Source: Bacteroidota bacterium (GTDB lineage: Bacteria > Bacteroidota > Ignavibacteria > UBA10030 > UBA8401). Taken from it: DNA of 12,355 nucleotides. Of the stretch, positions 1 to 6,360 are shown piece by piece. Within the stretch, counting starts at the first letter, position 1; the number at the start of each line of letters is the position of its first letter. The translations under genes were made by a program, and so were the position numbers. A model generated the notes under the pieces. That model searched no databases and was not told the origin of the DNA. It was given only the letters and a program-made list of their open reading frames with translations. The stretch lies in assembly GCA_030824175.1 (NCBI GenBank), contig JAVBYH010000132.1:1-12355 (forward strand), read 5' to 3'.

Positions 1-1
1 G

Positions 2-430
2 TTGAACCGGCCACTCGTCGCGTCGAAAGTCTTCGGCGACCCCGACCTTCTGGAGCGGCTCGACGAGATCATTCACCCGCTCGTGTTCGAAGAGATCGAC
101 CGCTGGCGCGAACCGCTCACGGCGCCGTACGCGCTCGTCGAGGCGGCCCTCATCTTCGAATCGGGGCTCGACGAGGTGCTCGATTACATCCTCGTCGTCA
201 TCGCCGCGGACGACATCCGCATCGAACGCACAATCGCCCGCGACGGCATGACAAGGGACGACGTCCTCCGCCGCATGATGCACCAGATGCCGAACGAGGA
301 ACTGAAGCGGCACGCCGATTTCATCCTCGTGAACGAAGGCACGCCGGACGATCTGCGCGGCAAGGTACAATTTTTCAATACATTGTTTTCCACTCTTCAA
401 CAACGAAAAGAATTGAATGACAACGACTGA
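2..430 (+). CDS. coaE: Dephospho-CoA kinase, 5'-truncated by the window edge
   Basis: CoaE phosphorylates the 3'-hydroxyl of dephospho-CoA with ATP, the last step of coenzyme A synthesis in the cytoplasm. About 142 residues are visible, against roughly 200 for the family. The N-terminal P-loop is therefore missing because the gene begins before the window; the TTG at base 2 is an internal Leu codon, not a start. Family features seen in order: the LNR...KVF segment followed by IIHP (His25-Pro26 of the visible part), VEAALIFESGLDE (the usual 'LLFE' region), an arginine-rich lid stretch (RIERTIARDGMTRDDVLRRM), HQMP, and the C-terminal ADFILVNEGT signature. The stop TGA at 428-430 lies 14 bp inside the following aminotransferase gene, so the two are probably co-transcribed and may be translationally coupled. 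Identification is firm; only the 5' end is unknown. Confidence 0.93.
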   Translation: MNRPLVASKVFGDPDLLERLDEIIHPLVFEEIDRWREPLTAPYALVEAALIFESGLDEVLDYILVVIAADDIRIERTIARDGMTRDDVLRRMMHQMPNEELKRHADFILVNEGTPDDLRGKVQFFNTLFSTLQQRKELNDND

Positions 431-1583
431 TCGGGACAACGCGCTGTTCTTCCAGACCTATAAACGCCTTCCCCTCGAGGTGGACCACGGAGAGGGGTGC
501 TATCTTATCACGAAAGACGGAACCCGCTATCTCGACATGTTCTCGGGCCTTGCGGTGAATGCCCTCGGGTATGCGCATCCGGCCGTCACATCAGCCGTTG
601 AAAAGCAGATCCGCAAGTACACGCATCTCTCGAACCTGTTTTTACAGGAACCGCAGATGGCGCTCGCCGAAAAATTACTGAAGCATTCGGGATACGACAA
701 GGTGTTTCTCTGCAACAGCGGCACCGAGGCGAACGAGGGGGCGATCAAGCTCGTGCGGAAATGGGCGAAGGGGCAGAACCGTCGCGGCATCTTCGGCATG
801 ACGAACGGATTCAGCGGGCGGACCATGGGCGCGCTCTCGCTCATGGACAAGGAAAAATATCGCGACGGCTACGGGCCGTTCCTCGACGAGATCGGCGTGA
901 TCGAGTTCAACGATCCCGCCGACCTCGACAGGAAGATCAAGCCGGATACTGCCGCCGTCTTCTTCGAGGCAATACAGGGCGAGGGAGGCATCGTGCCGGT
1001 CTCGCCGGAATTCGCGGCAGTCCTTGCGGCGCTCCGGAAAAAATACGGATTCCTCCTCGTCGCGGACGAGATCCAGTCGGGTATCGGACGCACAGGCACA
1101 ATGTTCGGGTTCGAACATTTCGGTCTCACGCCGGACCTCGTCACGTTCGCCAAGCCTGTGGGGGGCGGTCTTCCCCTCGGCGGCATCCTTGGCACGACCG
1201 CGCTCGCGGATGTGTGGGCTCCCGGCATGCATGGAACAACATTCGGCGGCAATCCGGTGGCTTGCGCCGCCGGCAACGCCGTGCTTGAGATCGTGCTCGA
1301 CCCCGGGTTCCTCGAATCGGTGCGGATGAATGCAGCTTATCTCTTCGAGCGGCTCGACGCATTGAAGCACGCCTATCCCGTCATTCGCGAAGTGCGCGGG
1401 TACGGCTACATGATCGGCATCGACATGACAACGGAAAGCGCACCCATCGTCGAGAAGATCCTCCAGAAGGGCGTGCTCGTCAACGCGACGGCCCATACCG
1501 TCGTGCGCGTACTGCCGCCGCTCGTGGCAGGCAGGGAGGAGATAGACACGTTCCTCGCCGTCTTCGAGCAATGCATACAGTAG
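417..1583 (+). CDS. argD: Class III PLP aminotransferase, probably acetylornithine aminotransferase
   Basis: The product has 388 residues, close to the usual ~390-400 for ArgD, which transaminates N-acetylglutamate semialdehyde with glutamate in arginine synthesis. Seen in the protein: SGTEANEGAIK (101-111, PLP phosphate contact), FEAIQGEGG (183-191), VADEIQSGIGRTG (215-227, Asp217 to the pyridine nitrogen), FAKPVGGGLPLGG (244-256, Lys246 as Schiff-base lysine) and HGTTFGGNP (272-280, Thr275 phosphate contact). The class III fold is certain. The choice of ArgD over succinylornithine, ornithine or GABA aminotransferases rests on length and motif wording; no other arg gene is visible here. The ATG at 417 overlaps the end of coaE in a different frame, with AACGAAAAGAA just upstream but no strong Shine-Dalgarno. 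The TAG stop at 1581-1583 is followed at once by GGGCG and then, 8 bases later, by a palindromic repeat. Confidence 0.82.
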   Translation: MTTTDRDNALFFQTYKRLPLEVDHGEGCYLITKDGTRYLDMFSGLAVNALGYAHPAVTSAVEKQIRKYTHLSNLFLQEPQMALAEKLLKHSGYDKVFLCNSGTEANEGAIKLVRKWAKGQNRRGIFGMTNGFSGRTMGALSLMDKEKYRDGYGPFLDEIGVIEFNDPADLDRKIKPDTAAVFFEAIQGEGGIVPVSPEFAAVLAALRKKYGFLLVADEIQSGIGRTGTMFGFEHFGLTPDLVTFAKPVGGGLPLGGILGTTALADVWAPGMHGTTFGGNPVACAAGNAVLEIVLDPGFLESVRMNAAYLFERLDALKHAYPVIREVRGYGYMIGIDMTTESAPIVEKILQKGVLVNATAHTVVRVLPPLVAGREEIDTFLAVFEQCIQ

Positions 1584-1591
1584 GGGCGCAT

Positions 1592-1618
1592 GTAGGGCGA
1601 GCTGTTAGCTCGCCCTGC
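1592..1618. repeat. Palindromic repeat copy A, hairpin after argD
   Basis: Perfect 10-bp inverted repeat: AGGGCGAGCT at 1594-1603 and AGCTCGCCCT at 1607-1616 around a GTT loop. It extends by a T-G wobble and a G-C pair to 1592-1618. The 26 bases 1592-1617 are identical to 9052-9077. It lies between the convergent ends of argD and the photolyase and could act as a terminator in both directions, although the flank TAGGAAAATAATTTTA is only a loose T-tract. Confidence 0.85.
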
Positions 1619-1651
1619 TAGGAAAATAATTTTACTGTACAATTGGAGCGT

Positions 1652-1698
1652 GTAGGACGAGCTTTAGCTCGTCCAGGGCGAGAAAAAGCTCGTCCTAC
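1652..1698. repeat. Composite palindrome (diverged repeat copies) at the photolyase 3' end
   Basis: A variant family with GGACGAGC in place of GGGCGAGC. GGACGAGC (1655-1662) pairs with GCTCGTCC (1667-1674) around TTTA. AGGGCGAG (1675-1682) pairs with CTCGTCCT (1689-1696) with one G-T wobble. The outer arms GTAGGACGAGCT (1652-1663) and AGCTCGTCCTAC (1687-1698) are exact 12-base complements. The unit can therefore fold either as two small hairpins or as one long one. The photolyase stop codon (TAG, minus strand, 1695-1697) lies inside the right arm. It probably serves as the minus-strand terminator. Confidence 0.8.
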
Positions 1699-3044
1699 AA
1701 CGGCCCGGTCCCGAATCGGCTGCAATACGCATCCACGTTGAACTTCCGGGCGCAGCCGTTCGCATTCATGTAACGGATCTTTCCGTAGACCGGCCGTTCG
1801 AACCACGCGCGGTCGTGCACTCCGCCGATGCTCCAGGCAATTCCGGCATACCCGTTCGGATCCCGCCCGTCGAGCTCATACGTGTCGTTTAGGTGTATGG
1901 CGATCGCCATCGCCTCCTCGGGCGACCCCGACCATTCCAAAATTTTCTTCGCCCAGTACATGCGCATGTATCCGTGCATGCGTCCGGTGGCGAGCATTTC
2001 ACCCTGTGCGGCGTTCCAGAGGCGGTCGTGCGTTTCAGCGCGCTCGAATTGTTCGAGCGCGTAGTGGTGCGTCCGTTCGTCGTTCCTGTGCTGGTTCAGG
2101 GACAGTTTGGCCCATGTCGGAAATCCGTCGAACGTATCATACTGTTCGTTGTACATGCAGAAATTATCGGATAGCTCCCGGCGCACGATCATCTCCTCAA
2201 GAAAGCTCGTCGACGACGGCGTCTCGCCCTGCTCCTCCACCGCGAGTGCGATGCGCTGCGCCGCGATGTGCCCGAAATGTAAATACGGCGAAAGGTGGGA
2301 TTGTGCGTCGAGCACCGGATCGTTCCTATCCGTCTCATACCCGGGAAGTCGGCGTGCGATGAACTCGCGGAGCATGGCCGCCGCCGCGGCCTCTCCGGGT
2401 TCGCACACGGGACTCCCGCCGGTGCGCATGTCAACGCGCAGCGTCGCAGCTGCACGATCCCATGCGGCCGGCTGTGGTGCCGTCGCCGGAGAGAAGGGAT
2501 GCCTGATGATCGGCGGAAACTCCGCGAGATACTCCGGAAGGAGGCGCCGCAGCTTCGGCCGAAGCGTGTACGCCCCGTATTCCTGTTTCTGCGACGCTGT
2601 CCACACAGGCACGATGTTGTGCGCGTCCACCTCGACCCACGGGATCCCGAGTATTGGCGTGAGCGATCGCTGCCAGTGGCGCGCATGGCGCAGGGGATTC
2701 ATATCCGTCACAAGCAGTCCGGCGTTGCTCTCAGTGAGGAAGGCGGGGAGCACCGCCGTGGGTTCGCCGAACAGGAGTGTGAAGCCGATGTTCATCGACT
2801 CGAGGTTCCGTTCCGTCTCCTGCAAACCCTTCAGCATGAACCCGTAGTGATGCTGCGTCGCGTCGAGGAAGCGCGGCGTGAGACAGAACACAACGCTCAG
2901 GGCCGCTTTTTTCTCGAGCGCCTGCGACTGCGCATACACGAGCGCCCAATTGTCCGCCATCCGCTGGTCGCGGCTCATCCAATAGACCACCCCGCCGCCG
3001 GGATATGCGTCTTTTTTAACGTGATTCGTACGTTGAAAATTCAT
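1695..3044 (-). CDS. phr: Class II CPD photolyase
   Basis: This flavoenzyme uses blue light to split cyclobutane pyrimidine dimers in DNA. From the chosen ATG at 3044 it has 449 residues, as expected for class II enzymes (about 450-460). Seen: the class II opening VVYWMSRDQRMADNWAL (from about residue 19), LSPYLHFGH (251-259), EEMIVRRELSDNF (283-295), GYMRMYWAKKILEWS (358-372, with two tryptophans of the likely electron chain), and NDTYELDGRDPNGYAG (386-401), where Asn386 matches the catalytic/FAD-contact asparagine region of the class. The C-terminus with KFNVDAY is also typical. An ATG at 3071 would give 458 residues; neither start has a clear Shine-Dalgarno. The frame stays open up to 3248, but that would run into the divergent kinase gene. 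The stop TAG is contributed by a palindromic repeat. The divergent 172-bp gap to the kinase gene must hold both promoters; none is convincing by eye. Confidence 0.93.
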   Translation of the reverse strand: MNFQRTNHVKKDAYPGGGVVYWMSRDQRMADNWALVYAQSQALEKKAALSVVFCLTPRFLDATQHHYGFMLKGLQETERNLESMNIGFTLLFGEPTAVLPAFLTESNAGLLVTDMNPLRHARHWQRSLTPILGIPWVEVDAHNIVPVWTASQKQEYGAYTLRPKLRRLLPEYLAEFPPIIRHPFSPATAPQPAAWDRAAATLRVDMRTGGSPVCEPGEAAAAAMLREFIARRLPGYETDRNDPVLDAQSHLSPYLHFGHIAAQRIALAVEEQGETPSSTSFLEEMIVRRELSDNFCMYNEQYDTFDGFPTWAKLSLNQHRNDERTHHYALEQFERAETHDRLWNAAQGEMLATGRMHGYMRMYWAKKILEWSGSPEEAMAIAIHLNDTYELDGRDPNGYAGIAWSIGGVHDRAWFERPVYGKIRYMNANGCARKFNVDAYCSRFGTGPL

Positions 3045-3216
3045 ATATTTAAGGAAGGCTCTTGGTGACATGTGTATCGTAACAGGCAAGATAGTATTTT
3101 TTCGTAAGAAAAGGAAAGCAGCTTTTGTCGGGATATCGACAGAGGCGGAGAACCGGCTGTCCCGCCGCGGGTAGTGCTTGCCTCCGGACGCACAGCACAC
3201 ACGTCCTATCGATGCA

Positions 3217-6192
3217 ATGAAACGATTAACCGCTTTTTCGATTCGCATTCAATTGATCCTGCTGGTGCTCATCACCCTCGTGCCGCCGTCCGTTATCATT
3301 ATCATGAAGGACGTGGAGCAGCAGAAGGCGTCTCTCCGTGATGCGGAAAAAGAATCAACACGGCTCGTCCAGCAGCTTTCCGCACAGCAGGAACGCACCG
3401 CCGAGAACGCTCGCCGGCTGCTGTTGATGCTGTCGCGTCTGAGCGATGTGCGCAACAGGGACCTCCGCGCGTGCGACACGCTCTTTGCCTCGCTCATAAA
3501 TATGGACGACCAGTACGTCTCGCTCATCCTCGTCGACAGCAGCGGCGCGATCATCGCCTCCTCCTCGAAGAACAAGACCCTCAATGTCGCCGACAGAAAA
3601 TATTTTCAGGACGCCATCCGCACGCAAACATTTTCCGTCGGAGAATTCGCCATCAGCCGCTTGTCGAACAAACCGGCGCTCCATTTCGCCTATCCCATCC
3701 TCGACGAGGGGGGCGAGGTGACGATGGTGCTCGCGGTGGGACTGAACCTCGATTATTTCAGCGCCGTGTACGCTCGGGCACAGCTGCCGGAAAAAACGCA
3801 GCTCGTGCTCTCGGACTGGAGGGGGATCATCCTCTACTCCGAACCGAACACGCAGCTGACAGGCACGCGTGAAGAGGACAGCCTCCTGGCGGTCATGCGG
3901 CGTGATCCGCGCATGTCCGGCGCATTCGGCGCCGACGATCGGGGAACGGGCTACATCAACGCCTATCACCGGGTGTACCTCGAAGAATCGGGCGAACTGT
4001 ATATGTTCGTCCGCGCCGGCATCAGCAAGGATGTCATGCTCTCCGGCGCACGCTGGTCCATGTGGATCAACATCGCCGTGTTCGCCATCGTCTACATCAT
4101 CGCGCTGACAATCGCGTGGCTGTTCGCCGACAGGTCGATCATTCGCAAGATAGAGCTCGTCGTCAACGCCGCGCAAAATATCGCGCGCGGATCCCTCGAC
4201 ACGGAGACAGGCATTCCCCATTCGCACGGCGAGCTCGGCGCCCTTTCCCGGTCGTTCGAGGACATGTCCGGGGCGCTGCGCAAGCGGGCGCTCGATCGTG
4301 AACAGGTGCAGCAGATGCTGCAGGAGGTCGGTGACAGGTACAGGATGCTCTTCGATCATATTCCGCAGCCGCTCATTGTCGTGGACGCGAAGTCGCACGG
4401 TATTCTCGATGTGAACCGCGCCGCCGTTGCCAACTACGGGTACACGCACGATGAATTCCTGCAGCTGAAGTACCACGAACTCGTCTCCGAGCAGCCGTCG
4501 CTCCGCATGCTGATGGCTGCGCGGCACGGAACGCTGTCACGTGAAACGGAATCGGGCATGAGGAAGCACGTGAAGAAGGACGGCGAACAGATCGACGTCG
4601 ACATCTCATGCGTCTCCATCACCTACCGCGGTCTCGGCGCGCAGATGATGTCCGTCACCGATGTCACCGAACGTGTGCGCGGAGAAAAAGTACAGCAGGC
4701 GCTCTACAAGATCTACCGGGCGTCGAACATGGCGGGCACTCTTCAGGAACTCTACGGGATGATCCATCGGATCCTCGGTGAGATTATTCCCGCGCAGAAC
4801 TTCTCGATCGCACTCCACGATACGGCGCAGGATACGATCAGTTATCCGTACTTCGTCGACGAGTATGCCGTGACGCCCCTGCCGCAGAAAAGCGGCAGGG
4901 GACTGGCGGCGTACGTGCTGCGTACCGGCGAACCCCTACTCGCCGTGCAGGAAACAGTGCAGGCGCTCGCCGCGCGGGGCGACGTCGAATCCGCCGCGTT
5001 CGCGGGCATCGAATGGCTGGGCGCACCCCTGAAGGTGGACGACCGCTCTATCGGGCTCGTCGCGCTCCGCAGCTATGACGATGCGGTACGCTTCAAGGAA
5101 AAGGACAAGATCTTTTTATTGTTCATCTCGTCGCAGATCGCAAAGGCGATCGACCGGAAGCGGGCCGACGATGCGCTGAGGGAGTCGGAGCTGCAATTGC
5201 GGCGCAGTCAGAGCAGCCTCAGCGAGGCGCAGGCGCTCGCCACGCTCGGCAGCTGGCACAAGGATCTCATCACCGGCGCCACGACATGGTCCGAGACGAT
5301 GTTCGACATCTTCGGTCTGTCTCCGAAGTCGCCCGTGCCGAACCACGAGGAATTCTACCGCATCGTCCACCCCGAAGACGTGGCGGGCGTGAAGGAGGCG
5401 ACGAACCGGACGAAAGAAGGCGCCATCACGCATCTCGACTACAGGATCCTCCGGCACGGATCGGACGTACGGCATGTGACCTCCAAGATGAAGCCGACGT
5501 TCGACCGCCGGCACTGCGTCGTGGAGATCCTCGGCACGATCCTCGACATCACAGACAGGAAGGAAGCCGAGGAGAAGGTCCGACGCTCCCTCCGTGAAAA
5601 GGACGTGCTCCTGAAGGAGATCCACCATCGTGTGAAGAACAACATGCAGATCATCTCGAGCCTCCTCAACCTGCAGGCGGCGAGCACAGCCGACCCGTCC
5701 GCACGCGAAATCCTCAGCGAGAGCAGGCAGCGCGTGCGCTCGATGGCGCTCATTCACGAGACGCTCTACCAGTCCGATAATTTTTCGGACATCGACCTCG
5801 ATGAGTATATCCGGAGGATCGTCATTCCGCTGTTCCATTCGTACAAGAGGGACGATATCGGCTGCTCGATCTCGGTGCAGCCGATGAAGCTCACAATGGA
5901 CGCCGCCGTGCCATGCGGACTCATCGTGAACGAGCTCGTCTCCAACGCACTGAAGTACGCGTTCCCGTCCGGCGCCGCCGGCACGGTGTCCGTGTCCATC
6001 GCCGTCGACGACGGACACACTGTGCTGCTCGATGTGTGCGACGACGGCATCGGCATGCCGTCTACGGTGAGACCGGAATCCGTGCAGACGCTCGGGCTGC
6101 AGCTCGTTAATTCTCTCGTGCACCAGCTGGAGGGAAGCATGCAGATCGATTCGCACAAGGGCACGCACGTGCACGTCGCATTCCGCCACTGA
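3217..6192 (+). CDS. Membrane sensor histidine kinase: dCACHE-HAMP-PAS-GAF-PAS-HisKA_2
   Basis: The 991-residue protein senses an external ligand and probably autophosphorylates for a partner response regulator. TM1 is at about 8-30 (IQLILLVLITLVPPSVIII). A periplasmic dCACHE domain follows at about 40-270, with the typical VADRKYFQDAI and KPALHFAYPI segments. TM2 is at about 283-305, HAMP about 303-357, PAS about 372-487 ending TDVTER, GAF about 492-647, and a second PAS about 672-782 ending LDITDRK. The HisKA_2 dimerisation helix has EIHHRVKNNMQII, with His804 (the His before Arg) as likely phospho-acceptor. HATPase elements follow: NELVSNALKYAF (from Asn905), DDGIGM (942-947) and TLGLQLV (958-964). 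There is no receiver domain. ATG 3217 was chosen over an in-frame TTG at 3178 because it starts MKRL just before TM1. The next gene supplies two receivers, which suggests a shared pathway. The ligand is unknown; dCACHE domains often bind amino acids, amines or carboxylates. Confidence 0.93.
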   Translation: MKRLTAFSIRIQLILLVLITLVPPSVIIIMKDVEQQKASLRDAEKESTRLVQQLSAQQERTAENARRLLLMLSRLSDVRNRDLRACDTLFASLINMDDQYVSLILVDSSGAIIASSSKNKTLNVADRKYFQDAIRTQTFSVGEFAISRLSNKPALHFAYPILDEGGEVTMVLAVGLNLDYFSAVYARAQLPEKTQLVLSDWRGIILYSEPNTQLTGTREEDSLLAVMRRDPRMSGAFGADDRGTGYINAYHRVYLEESGELYMFVRAGISKDVMLSGARWSMWINIAVFAIVYIIALTIAWLFADRSIIRKIELVVNAAQNIARGSLDTETGIPHSHGELGALSRSFEDMSGALRKRALDREQVQQMLQEVGDRYRMLFDHIPQPLIVVDAKSHGILDVNRAAVANYGYTHDEFLQLKYHELVSEQPSLRMLMAARHGTLSRETESGMRKHVKKDGEQIDVDISCVSITYRGLGAQMMSVTDVTERVRGEKVQQALYKIYRASNMAGTLQELYGMIHRILGEIIPAQNFSIALHDTAQDTISYPYFVDEYAVTPLPQKSGRGLAAYVLRTGEPLLAVQETVQALAARGDVESAAFAGIEWLGAPLKVDDRSIGLVALRSYDDAVRFKEKDKIFLLFISSQIAKAIDRKRADDALRESELQLRRSQSSLSEAQALATLGSWHKDLITGATTWSETMFDIFGLSPKSPVPNHEEFYRIVHPEDVAGVKEATNRTKEGAITHLDYRILRHGSDVRHVTSKMKPTFDRRHCVVEILGTILDITDRKEAEEKVRRSLREKDVLLKEIHHRVKNNMQIISSLLNLQAASTADPSAREILSESRQRVRSMALIHETLYQSDNFSDIDLDEYIRRIVIPLFHSYKRDDIGCSISVQPMKLTMDAAVPCGLIVNELVSNALKYAFPSGAAGTVSVSIAVDDGHTVLLDVCDDGIGMPSTVRPESVQTLGLQLVNSLVHQLEGSMQIDSHKGTHVHVAFRH

Positions 6193-6234
6193 CCGGTCAC
6201 CGCGGCCGGTCGGGGAGGCACGAGACGAACGAAT

Positions 6235-6274
6235 GCGCGCGTTTTGCTGTTTCAACAGGACCAATGACGCGCGC
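6235..6274 (+). promoter_or_regulatory. Hairpin in the gap between the two kinase genes
   Basis: GCGCGCGT (6235-6242) is exactly complementary to ACGCGCGC (6267-6274), enclosing 24 bases that hold a smaller CTGT/ACAG hairpin. There is no T-tract, so it does not look like a terminator. It lies in the 168-bp leader before the hybrid kinase gene. A weaker stem, GACCGG (6191-6196) with CCGGTC (6206-6211), overlaps the stop of the upstream kinase. A role in RNA stability or in setting the ratio of the two proteins is only a guess. Confidence 0.3.
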
Positions 6275-6360
6275 GATGGTGCGCGTACCACAGGGAGACC
6301 ACCGAAGCCGGGGAGCATATTGCACCGACACGGCTAATCGCAGGATTAAAGGCAGGAGAC

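Noticed and set aside
1592..1698. Repeats considered as a CRISPR array
   Set aside because: Copies are irregularly spaced, palindromic throughout, occur in both orientations and lack spacers of equal length.
3178..3216. Earlier TTG start for the sensor kinase
   Set aside because: ATG 3217 gives a normal signal-anchor start (MKRL... then TM1); the 13 extra residues have no supporting signal.
3045..3248. In-frame N-terminal extension of the photolyase up to 3248
   Set aside because: It would overlap the start of the divergent kinase gene, has no photolyase-like content, and the family begins close to ATG 3044.
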